Below, piece by piece: positions 54,306-64,000 of a DNA stretch of 64,000 bases (position 1 is the first letter of the stretch; each line of letters begins with the position of its first letter). Both the position numbers and the translations under genes were made by a program. The DNA comes from Coix lacryma-jobi var. lacryma-jobi (taxonomy: Eukaryota; Streptophyta; Magnoliopsida; Poales; Poaceae): positions 108,084,660 to 108,148,659 of the forward strand of contig CM019824.1 in assembly GCA_009763385.1 (NCBI GenBank), written 5' to 3'. The notes under the pieces are model-generated. The model was not told the origin of the DNA and did no database searches. It was given only the letters and a program-made list of their open reading frames with translations.

Positions 54306-57300
54306 TTCTTCTTCCCCGCGCGCGCCGCCTGCCGTACGGCGGCAAAAACTGCCCCGCGCGCGAGGACCGCCTCGTCGGCTTCCAAACCGCCGCTCCTCGC
54401 TGCCCGTGTTTGCGCCGAGTCGCCACGTCGCTCTGTCGCCCTGCTTGCTTGCTCGCCGCGTGGCCGCCGATGCCTGACGGCCGCCGCGCCGGTCGGAGCC
54501 CCTCCCCGATGAGAAGTGGCCAGGTGCAATGCACCCGAGCCCTCCATCTCTTTTGCCTCCTCTCTATTTTGCGCTTGCAACCAGGAGCTCACTCACTCGC
54601 TCACTCTCTCGTCTTCTCCCACCGCTCCATCTTCTCCAGTTCACAGCGCCACCGCCGCCCGCCGAACTCCGGCGAGCGATTGCCCGCTGCTCACCGCACC
54701 AGCGCCCGATTCCTCCGGCCAACATCTTCGCCCCAACCTTCTCTCTCACCAGCACGGGTGGTTTCCCTCGTCTCATCTCTAGCCAGCGGAACGCCGAGTG
54801 CCATTCTCGAGTTCTCGCCAAGGCCGTCGCCATGACCTTCACGTGGTCCGGCCAAACCATCTCCAACCAAGCCTCGTTCTCACCTCCTCTACCTCTATGG
54901 TAGCTTAGGGTTAGGTGGAGACTCCCCTCGTGCCATGTTTCAACTAGAACTGAGCCGTGCCACGGCCATGTCCACCGCGGACCACCGCCGTGCGTGGCGC
55001 CGGGCAATGCCGAGGTCGGCAGGGCTCGATAGTTGCCCTGGTAGGTAGCTTAGGGTTTGTTTGAGCTGATGCTCGCGTCCCCGAGCCTCGGAATAGGCAG
55101 GCAAGGCCTCGACGCCGAGTTGCCGCGCCGCCGCTCCGCCATTGTCGCCGTCGAGCTTTCTCCGGTGGACCCTTGGCCAAAAAACCTAGCCGACCGTGTT
55201 CGCCATGCGAAGGTGAGTCTAGCCGGGTAGATGGTTACGCCCGAAACCTCGCCGCCGACGAGCTAGCACCGGTCAGCGCCGGCGGGTGCTTAGTGCCGTT
55301 GTCGCGTGGGTCCAGTTGACCACCGACATGTGGGCCACCTGACTAGTGGACTCATTGGCAGTGAGTGGAAGAGAGAAGGAGAGAAGTCCAGGTACGCTGG
55401 CGCTCGGGGTAGCCGGGTGCATTTAGCATTTGCCCTGTGTCTGCTGGTGTATGAAGTGGGGTACCCGTAGCAGTTGAGGTGGGGTTTTCTTTTAAATCAG
55501 TTTTTGCAGAATTTTTGTAAAGGCTTCAAAAATTCATGCAATGCTCATTCTAAGTCCAAATGATGTGAAACAAAATTTTGGTGTGTTAAGAATGAATAGA
55601 GCTACCTGTGAAAAATGTTAAATGCATTTTTGGTGATACTTTTATATGCAGTTTAAATTAATTTAGGATTTTGCTGTTAACTTAGAAAATGCATAACTAA
55701 TTCTGTGTAGCTTGGAAAAATGTGATTCCAATTTTGTTAGGCTTGTGTAGATAAGTAGTGTTTGGGAAAAATGTAATATGGAGATGCTCTGTAAAAATAT
55801 TTTGGCAGTAGCATTTAAAATGGTTAAATGTTGTGTTCTTGTATAATTTGTAGTAATTGAAATATAATGAATATGAACCTGATAATTTTTGCAGACTGCT
55901 CTTGTGCTAAGAAGTTCAGAAGAAAAATATGAATTTGTTGTTTGACACTTTATGCTAGGATGTGTAGTTCAAAGCACCTTTTATCATAATATTTGTCTTT
56001 TTCATAGAAGACAGTGTTTAAATCCAAATAGCTTAAAAATTGGACAGTGTGTTGTTTTACATGTGGTGAGCCTTAAGTAAGTTTGTAGATTTTTCTGAAA
56101 ATAGTTTAGGTAGGTTGCTGTTATAAGCATGTTTAAGTAGGATTATTAAAGCAAGGGAATAGATGAAAATAAAAGGATAATGCTGTGGTAATATGCATCT
56201 TAACTGATTAATTAGGACAAGGTTAAATGGTGTAGATGCTGAGGGTCTTTTATAATCATTAAGATAAGGTTGACTACCTTGTTGAAGAGAATGCAGTAAA
56301 GACATGTGCTTATCTCTGATGTTGTTAACCTTGTTGCATCCCATACCGACCTATGTGCATTCATCCTATTCATACATACTATGCATCATACAGGATCGTA
56401 GAAGAAGACCCGGACCCACCGCAGCAGGAAGAGCCGAGTCAGGAGGAGATTCTGCCCAAAGAGACCGAAGGCCCCGACGCGAAGACTGCCTGTCCGAGTG
56501 CCGCGAGCACTGTCCATCTGATTCGAGAAAGGCAAGCCCCGGAGCATTTAACTCCTATGGTTTGCAAGTGATTTACAAATTAATTGATAATGACTGTTGC
56601 ATTAAGTTATAGGAATTGATTGTGACCGTTGATGCATTATTACTATACCTTGTCCACCGTAATTATTATCTTGATATCCCTGCTAGGTCTAGGCTCGATT
56701 TATATGCTTAGCCCTGCTTAGATCGGTAAAAGTCAGGTGATTTTCTGTCTCCTATATATCGGTGGATACTGATCATGACCAGCCTGGTGCTATCATGAAG
56801 ATAACTATGTGCTAATTAATCTGAGACCGGGCGGGATGTAGGAGCAGCAGGGCACGGGTTCTGTGTGCTAGTAGTCTTCCGTCTGTGTCGCATAGGACCC
56901 ATTCGGGAATGTCCCTTCAATCGAATTGAACACGTCGATCACTTAATGGAGCAGGTGCGGGTACCTCCCGTGAAGCCGAGTAAGGTTATTCGAGCCAGTG
57001 ATGGAGATGTTGACGCCTAACACCCAGAGCCTCAGCTGTACCGTGGGCAACTATTCTGAGCAACCTGGCAATGTCCGAGGGCAGGCAGGGCCTGATCGAC
57101 CTGGCATGACCGTGGGCTGCTATAGCTTGAGCGACCTGCCAATAAGATACCCCCCGGTGTAGAAGGGCCCATGGCCGTCCCGCGCGTTGTGTTCTCGAAT
57201 CTCCAGAGTGGCAGCTTACGACTGCCATGGCCGGATGTGTTGGGCGAGTGTGAGACATTTTATCCCCAGGTGGGTAGGAATCGATTATAATCGCCATCAC

Positions 57301-58079
57301 TCCTGGACAGTGAGTAATTGACTGTAGATCATCGCCCGTAGAACTTATGGAATTAAATATGGTTATGGTATGTAATCTGAAAGGCTATTGATGAAATAGT
57401 CACTCTTGCTTGAATAATTAGTCAAGTGCTTGTTTTAGATCACGAGCAAACCTAGTAAGATAGAATTTATTATTAAAAGTGACTGCCATCACCTTAAGTT
57501 GAGTTTATTATAAAAAGCTTTCGTGCAAAAGGGCCATGTACAAGCCAAACCCACATATAGCCTACATGATCCTTGGTGTCTCATTATTTCTAGTTTATGA
57601 CGGGTAAGTCTAGCTGAGTACCTTCTCAATCTTAGGGTTTTATTCCCTTGTTGTTGCAGATGGCAAGTGCTTCTATGGCTACTGTGAGAACTGCCTGTAC
57701 CCGGTTATGGGAGATGACTAGACCAGGGCATGGTCACCACTTATCTTATCTGATGCTTTTGTGGACCTGATCAGACTGATGGCACTGTATTAAGAACATT
57801 CTGAACTTATGTTTAAAACTATGTTGCTTTCGCTACCGTTGAAACTATGGTTTGTAATATTATTTCGTACTCCGATATATTTGAACTATGTGCAACTGTG
57901 ATGTAACTTGTGGGCATCTTCCTTGAACTAGTACGATCTTGCTGATGAATTTGAAATGATTTGAAATCCTTCGAGATTTCCGAATTACCGGGTTTGTATG
58001 AGCTTAAGTACTTGATGATCTTTGCGATAAGCGGAGGTCTCGGTGCTTAATCTGGTGCAAATTGGTCGGTTCTGTTACA
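54306..58079 (+). repeat. Tekay-2 3' LTR, right part
   Basis: Matches 21880-24785 plus 34629-35448. It ends TTCTGTTACA, followed by the GATCA duplication. The GC-rich 54306-55330 part gives spurious open frames. The acidic/proline-rich frame lies at about 56397-56571 and an acceptor-like ttgttgcag at 57651-57659. The copy has a 60-base segment near 55795-55860 that is absent from the 5' LTR. Confidence 0.9.
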
Positions 58080-58599
58080 GATCAAGTGCTCCACATTTGG
58101 AAAAGAGAAGAATAGAAAAGCAAAACCCTATGGAGATCAAGGCAAAGGTATAATTAGGGATTTTGTTTTGGCACTCAAGACACCATAGAAGGTGTGAGTG
58201 TGTGTAGGATATATAGCCGTACTATTAAGAGGGGACTATCTCGGTGATTGCGGTTATCAAGTCCCACTAGGTGAATTCATACATGCATATGCATTAGGAC
58301 CTAGTGTGCTAACCTCTAATCCTTTGAAAATGATTGTGAAAATGCTAACACACAGGCACATGATGATGTACACTTGGTGGTGTTAGCACATTTGCAAAGG
58401 AGAAGGTGGTGGACTTGAATTGGATCAACTCGGAGAAGTTTTCGCGAGAAATCTTTGGTTGGAAAAGAGAAGTGATGGATCTTGGATTGGAAATCTGTTC
58501 TTATCTTCTGTGTTTTGGATCGTGTATTCATGTGGGTTGTGTAGCCCTCTAAATAAGCTTTCTAAAATGTCCAAGATCATCGAAATCGGAGTCCAGAGC

Positions 58600-58860
58600 T
58601 AAGAGTTATGGCCATTTTAGCGCGGAGCTCAGCCTGGTAGCGGAAGTACCGCTGGACGGGCGGTAGTACGGTCCGGGGGCGGTAGTACCGTTCCGGGGGG
58701 TCGGTAGTACCGTTCGGACCTCCGGAAGTCGAGTTTCGTGTCTAGTTTCTTCCAACGGGCGCCTAAGGGGTTGACCGGAAGTACCGGTGGTCGACTGGTG
58801 GTACCGGCTCTATGAGCGGTATTACCGGTCAAGGACCGGAGGTACCGCTCAAGAGAAGTA
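58600..58860. repeat. Array of CGGTAGTACCG palindromes in SIRE-C LTR
   Basis: About nine copies or near copies of the 11-bp palindrome-like CGGTAGTACCG (also cggaagtaccg and cggtattaccg), spaced about 20-40 bases. It is in the same kind of LTR that in SIRE-A/B/D carries CGGACTGTCCG, a different palindrome. Confidence 0.8.
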
Positions 58861-61209
58861 GTCGTTGTGTTGTTTGCTCCCCTTCATATAAATACGAAGT
58901 GGCCGGCTTTGGGGAGGCCTCTTGACTCTCTAACCTCTTGAACATCCTCTTGAGATAGACATACTCCCTCCCACTCATCTCCTTCCTTGATAGCGCGAAT
59001 CTAAGTGAGATCAAGTGGTTCCAAGTGCATTTGCTTGTGAGTTTGCAACTAGTGGCACTTGGGGATCGTTGTTTCTGCAGGTATTCTCTTTACTCTTGGT
59101 GGTTGCCGCCACCTAGATGGCTTGGAGCAGCAGAGGAGCTTTGGCACGAGTGGTGATTGTTCGTGGCCATCTCCCGGTGATTGTGAGGGGTATTGTGCCT
59201 TACCCGGCGAAGAGCCAAAAGGTAACTCTAGTGGATTGTGCGTGTCATTGAGTTACCTCCATTTGTGGGTAGGTTCTTGCGGCGCTCATTTGTTGAGCTA
59301 GGTTTGTGAAACACCTATTAGCCGCCGAACCACCAAAGGGTTGGTCGACACAACGGGGAGTAGCGTGCCGGCAAGCACGTGAATCTCAGGAGAAAATCTT
59401 TGTGTCTCTTGCCTCTTTGGACTTCTCCCGAAGTTTCTTGGTATTCTTATTGTGATTGATTATCTCTTGCCGGCATCGGTATATATCTCTCTATCTTTGC
59501 ATTACTTTCTCTATCACTTGTGTAGAGATATTTGTTGCTAGAAGTAGCTCACTAATTAGAAGTAATTATTTCTTGCTAGCTCATTGTTTTAGAGAGTAGT
59601 GACATATCTTTTGTGTGCCATAGTGATTATAGGTTACTAGAATTGTTGAATAGATGGCTTGCAACACTTAGTAGAGCTAGAGCAAAAAGCTTCGCTTTGT
59701 AATTGTCTAACTAGTTGCTCTAAGTGTTTTGTAGAATTTTTATTAGGCTATTCACCCCCTCTAGCCATTTAGGACCTTTCACCAAGGACATAAACGCGAT
59801 TAACCATAGACGGCAGGGCAAGCACGTGAAACTGCAAGGCTTGGATGATGGGTTCTATAACTGAAAAGCACAGGGGTTAAACAACACGAAAACATGACCT
59901 ATTTTAAAGCTTTTTGAACTGAGGTGGATTGCGGGTTGATATTCAGAAAACGCAGGGGCCTTTCTGGGAAAGGTGCGGCTGCTGCGGTGCGGCTGCCACG
60001 CGGCGCAGTGCGGTTGGCCGGTCCACCACGCGGCCAGTGGACCGTGGCTCGACTCTGGTCCACGGGTCTACGGACCCGGCGCATACCCCTTCGGGGTCTG
60101 TGCCCTAATCCTAGCCACTCGGTGCGAAACGGACGGCGCTGGGCAGCGGCAGAAACACCGCCGAGCGGCGGCGCGCCATGGGAGGCACTCGAGAGCATGC
60201 CTACCGAGCGCTCCCGGGCTTGGCTGGCTAAACGGATAGCACCGGGGGGTTGTGGAGTCGATGGCGAACACGATGGAGGTCTCAGTACCGGCGGGGAGCT
60301 CACAAGGGCGTCGGTTGACGGCGGAGCGGATCTGCAAGGGGAAAACTACTCCGGTGAGGCTCGGTTTGTGCCAAAACAACGAAAGGGGAGGCTCGGTAGT
60401 GTCTTGGGTGGCCGCGGAGTCACCAGAGTGTGCTCGGCTAGGGCTCATGTGTGCCGGCAAAGCTTGCTGGTGGCGGCGAGGTGAGGTGCGATCAGTGAGG
60501 GAGAGGGGAGAGGTCAGGGGGCTCTGCCCCTGGCTTTATAGGATAGCGATGGGGCGGCGAGGAGGCACAGGTGCACCACCAGGGTCGGTTGATGGCCGAG
60601 TCGCCATTATGGCCACTCAAACGGCGGTTTCAGGAGAGGAGCAGCGGCGGCGGCGCTCTGCGGGCGGTAGGAGGTAGGGGATAGGGCGGGGTCGCCGACA
60701 GGCAGGCCTGGCGGGCAGGCGACGCGGGGAGCGGCTGACGCGCGGGGCCGAGCCGTCAGCGGGGCGAGGCGAGGGCGGGGGTGAGTTGGGCCGCAGGGAT
60801 TGGGCCGCAGGCGGCGGCGCGAGGGGGAGGGAGAGGGAGGCGAGCGCGGAGCGAGCCGCGCTGGGCCCGAGCAGGCGGGGGGGGGATGGGAGGGGGGGGG
60901 AGGGGAGAGTGGGCGCGGGCCGGCTTTAGCTGGTGGGCTGATTAGGAGGGAAAGGATGAGGAAAAAAAAGAAAAAACCTTTTTATTTTCCAAAAGCATGA
61001 TCTTTGATCAAATTTGAACACAAGCAACCTAGCCCTACACTCAACCCAAATATTATGTACCGGCATGATTGCAACAAAAATGTTTCTAAGCCCTAGGGTT
61101 TATTTTAATAATATTCGAAAATTATATTTGACCTAGGTTAAATGCTCAAAAAATAAAATAAATACTCAAATTATTACTAAACTTGGAAAATCAAATTTAG
61201 GGTGTCACA

Positions 61210-62071
61210 ATACCTCCGTCACATTTGGTATTTCAAAAGAGATGTTTACAAGAACTTAGAGCTTTATTCCTATAAAATATTTTTGTGTTCATTCCCAGTG
61301 TGGGAATAGAACATTTTTTGGGGTGGATAGAAATAGGCATAGTTTTGCGCAACTCTAAGTGTAAGAGACGACATTATTATAGTTGGGTGTTCGTGAATCT
61401 TGATCATGGGAGCATGAAAAGAATCTCAACAAGGGTCACAACAATTTGACAAAGCTCAACATGATAACAAGCAACAAATGCTTCCAAGAGTTTGCAATGC
61501 GAAGTATCATATGCTCTGGTAGGATATTTAATCATTGAGGAGGATTATTTTCTATATATTTTAAAGTTTTAGCAAAACAAAAATTCTCAAAGAGGTTACA
61601 TGAAAGAAAGGATTTCTTTAGTCTTACCGTATCTCACTTCACAACAACTTAGTTGACATATTTTCCTAATAAAGATATATCCACATGTAACAAGTATATG
61701 AACTAGGAATAAAGCTTATACCAGCCAATCTTTATAAAGATAAGTTCATAAATTGGCAAGATTTTATTTTTTCATTTTTAAGTTTGATTAGCATGGTGGG
61801 CATTTTTGAACGTAATCAAACTTGTAAGAGCATGACATGAGTGAGAGTATAGAGAGCAAACGGGCGTGCCCGAGGGATGGCATGGAAGGGTCGGGTCCCC
61901 CACACTTGGACTTTTATGTCATTGACACTAAAAGCCAAGTGTGAATGTTGGAGCATCTCCTGATTATGTAGTGCGTCACTCATGTATATAGACATTGTTT
62001 GTCCTTTGTTCCTGTAATTATTAGTGGCAAAGAATACCCAAGGGAACCTTGTCTAATTCCCATATATATAA

Positions 62072-62113
<42 letters not shown>

Positions 62114-63814
62114 GAGTTAGGGAGATTTTATTAGAACAGAAGGTCCTCGCTTTATTTTAATTAAAGGCTCAGTTATTGGGTTTATTTTAAAAAGTAAATA
62201 TTTTTTTATTATGATGATTTTTTAGAAGTTTTTTTTAATAAAAGGTTTTTTCAAAAAGGAATTGATGAATAAGTAATTCTTTTTAAAATATGGTTAAATA
62301 AATTTATTATGGAAAGTTCTTTTTCTTTCAAAGGTGAAATTGTTTTTAGTTTTTATATGCAAGAAAATATATTGGATGAAAATTAAACATGCAAAATTCA
62401 AAATGAAAGTTGCATTAAAATCAAATGTGAGATACATACCGATTTACCTGTCGGCAAGGGCTCACCGTTTTAAGTCCGTTGAGCAGGACTTGTTCATTAA
62501 ATGGAGCTTCACTGTGCATCAATCAATCCTAGAGATGGATGAGAATGATTGCACTTCTTTGTTTCCGCCATGCGATTGTGATCTTCATGTGGTTTCAGCT
62601 TGGTGGGCGCTTGATTTTTATATTATAATTTTTTTCTTTGATCAAGGATTTCATCCCTGCAAAAGATCAGTGCACCATACACACCCGAGGGACTACACAA
62701 AGGTTTTTAAATGATAAAGGTTAAATTTATGGGATGAAGACTTCAATGCTAATAAAAGATTGTTGTTTGGGTTTTAGCAAAGAGAGCCCTTTTTTAAAAC
62801 CTTTGTTCATTCAAATTTCACCAAATTAAATTTGAATTACCTCTGTTATGAATTCCTCTCAAGAACCTACCCTTATGAATTTGATGATTCCTGCAAGGGT
62901 TAGTCCATACATACGACCAAAATCTACACTAGCACTTTCAGTTCAATTAATCAAATTAAACTCCTTGTCCAATTTGATTAAGGTAGGCTATTTAACCTAA
63001 GCACCACGCTTAATTTAAAAAGCCTACGGGAATATGGTCACCGTGAATGACAAACACTCCCAAACTAAATCATATTAGAAAAGAAAATGGTAGCATGTGA
63101 AAGATTGAACAAGAGAATCATTCAAACAAAGGTGAGGACATTGAATGTAAATCAGAGAACCATTATTTTTCTATATGCAAGCAATGAGAATGGGGAGGAT
63201 GAATGCATTTAAACAAATATGCCATGAGTTGAAATAAGAAATTCTTATCAAGCGAGTGATATGCATGCAAAATCTAGGCTCTGGCTTTTTCCTCGTAGCG
63301 CAGACCATCTAACGGTATCATATCAACTGGCAAAGCCAACATATGATCCGAGATGATCCTATTTCACATCTCTTCTACTACAAAGCTAGACTAAGAGCAC
63401 CGAATAGATAGATAACAATAAAATTATCATCTACCTAGACTAGGCATGGTGCCCGAATACAGCTCAAAGACTAGGAGCCACCCAAAGAAAGCACTAGATA
63501 TGATGAAATAACCAAACATGCAGTGGTGAAAAAGAAATAACAATGAAAATGTTTCTCTTTTATTAGTTCTCACATACCTTGATCGATTAATCTCTCACAA
63601 TCTATGATTGGATTGTGAGTGATGTGGTGTAGGCCTTCTGTCAACAATGATGTTTTAATTACTTCTGAAGGCGACCTTCTATCCATCTGCATAGGGTTAG
63701 TACGTATACAAGTATATATCTAACTATGATATGGCAGGGTGAACAAGTTGGTTGTGCAAGAAAGATTGAGCACCCTGGGCTCGTGATAATTCTTTATATA
63801 TTTTTTCTTATACC
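61210..63814. other. Noncoding region, probably Tat-B internal DNA
   Basis: Starts with the ATACC duplication that also ends the Tat-B piece at 21119, so at least the first part continues Tat-B. A tcccccacactt block at 61891-61902 resembles the one beside the Tat-B LTR (20372-20383). A (TA)n microsatellite lies at about 62075-62106. From 62140 to 63814 the DNA is AT-rich with no recognised domain. The 126-codon frame at 62334-62714 has no recognisable motif and I do not call it a gene. Confidence 0.5.
62064..62107. repeat. (TA)n microsatellite
   Basis: An alternating ta run of about 30 bases after atatataaatatg. Confidence 0.9.
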
Positions 63815-64000
63815 TGTGGATACATGGGTGTATGCCGAGTCTCGAGTGATGATTGATTGTCAACTGGGATAATGCACATGTTCTTTGTCTTGTGTTGTGC
63901 AGGTGTTCAGCACGAATACAGTGATCAAAGGCAAGGTGAAGGTCATGTAGAGACGTGTCGTGCCGATGGACTGAGAGCGGTGAAGGGCGGACGTGAGGCT
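63815..64000 (+). repeat. SIRE-E LTR start, same family as SIRE-D
   Basis: TGTGGATACATGGGTGTATG and following bases match the reverse complement of the right end of both SIRE-D LTRs (34623 and 26863 leftwards), down to the cgtccgcccttcaccgctc block. It therefore begins a plus-strand element of that family that runs out of the window. Confidence 0.85.

Larger units (their letters stand above)
21429..58079 (+). mobile_element. Tekay-2: complete Ty3 chromovirus holding two nested elements
   Basis: Flanked by GATCA at 21424-21428 and 58080-58084. It has the 5' LTR (21429-24785 plus 34629-35448), primer site, an extra leader ORF, gag, pol with chromodomain, polypurine tract and 3' LTR (41927-42385 plus 54306-58079). 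Removing SIRE-D and Tat-C leaves an element of about 14.9 kb. LTRs of about 4.2 kb are highly similar to each other. It is related to Tekay-1 in LTR ends, pre-PPT stem and pol, but only Tekay-2 has the leader ORF. Confidence 0.93.
21142..59781 (+). mobile_element. SIRE-C: 3' end of a Ty1/copia element, split by Tekay-2
   Basis: A short piece of internal DNA ends in the purine tract accaaaagggggagat (about 21265-21280). The LTR follows: TGAAAGTCC at 21281 and GGACCTTTCA at 59781, inverted ends TGAAAG/CTTTCA. Tekay-2 and its GATCA duplication interrupt it at 21429-58084. The LTR is about 1845 bp and ends with the ggctattcaccccctctagcc block typical of SIRE LTRs. The 5' LTR and coding region are missing, so a deletion joined the host LTR to the SIRE-C 3' end; the exact left edge is uncertain. 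Confidence 0.78.
21120..61209 (-). mobile_element. Ty3-type solo LTR with ATACC target duplication, split by SIRE-C
   Basis: TGTAACACCC at 21120 and GGGTGTCACA at 61209 are inverted LTR ends. ATACC stands directly outside both (21115-21119 and 61210-61214). The left remnant is short (21120 to about 21141) and the main body is 59782-61209. The U3-like A/T-rich end is on the right, so the LTR reads on the minus strand. Its centre (about 59950-60930) is strongly GC-rich, with G-runs near 60880-60905, and yields spurious open frames. No internal domain is present, so a solo LTR is favoured. Confidence 0.72.

Noticed and set aside
62334..62714. A 126-codon plus-strand gene
   Set aside because: AT-rich, no motif, no start context or neighbours to support it; probably chance.

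Overview
The window is a block of plant, almost certainly grass (Poaceae), heterochromatin made entirely of nested LTR retrotransposons. I find no intact host gene, rRNA, tRNA or CRISPR. The grass assignment rests on the element types: Tekay-type chromoviruses with long GC-rich LTRs, Tat elements with a second RNase H and an antisense ORF, SIRE copia LTRs with the gaccagaggggggtgaatgg head, and a Tourist-like MITE starting GGCCCTGTTTGG. The species cannot be fixed from this sequence.

Layout, left to right. Tekay-1 (1-10814, +) is a Ty3 chromovirus cut by the window start; its gag-pol is full of stops. It sits in Tat-A (10815-14427, -), of which gag and the 5' LTR are visible. Tat-A sits in the gag of SIRE-A (14428-16095, -), whose LTR is broken by a second SIRE LTR, SIRE-B (16096-17233). 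SIRE-B is broken by Tat-B (3' LTR 17234-20367, -; internal DNA from 20368). The Tat-B LTR carries a solo LTR (17807-19061) and a MITE (19601-19949).

The Tat-B internal region is split by a Russian-doll insertion. A Ty3 LTR with TGTAACACCC ends (21120-61209, target duplication ATACC) holds the 3' end of SIRE-C (LTR 21281-59781, +). SIRE-C holds complete Tekay-2 (21429-58079, +, duplication GATCA). The Tekay-2 5' LTR holds SIRE-D (24786-34623, -, duplication GACAT) and its 3' LTR holds Tat-C (42386-54300, -, duplication CCTCC). The right end (61210-63814) is noncoding, probably Tat-B internal DNA, followed by the start of another SIRE-D-family LTR (63815 on, +).

The most unusual content is in Tekay-2. 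Between its primer binding site and gag it carries an extra sense ORF (36178-37193) that starts with a near copy of the histone H3 N-terminal tail, keeping K4, the ARKS motif around K9/S10 and K14. It continues into a globular region, a coiled coil and an acidic tail. The same element ends its integrase with a chromodomain, the module class that reads methylated H3 tails, so the element may encode both a reader and a decoy or bait. Second in interest is a pair of intron-containing plus-strand (antisense) ORFs inside Tat-C. Almost all stops in the dead elements are TAG or TGA, which fits C-to-T decay of methylated CAG/CGA/TGG codons. LTR pairs also differ by many one-base homopolymer indels, so some frameshifts may be assembly errors.
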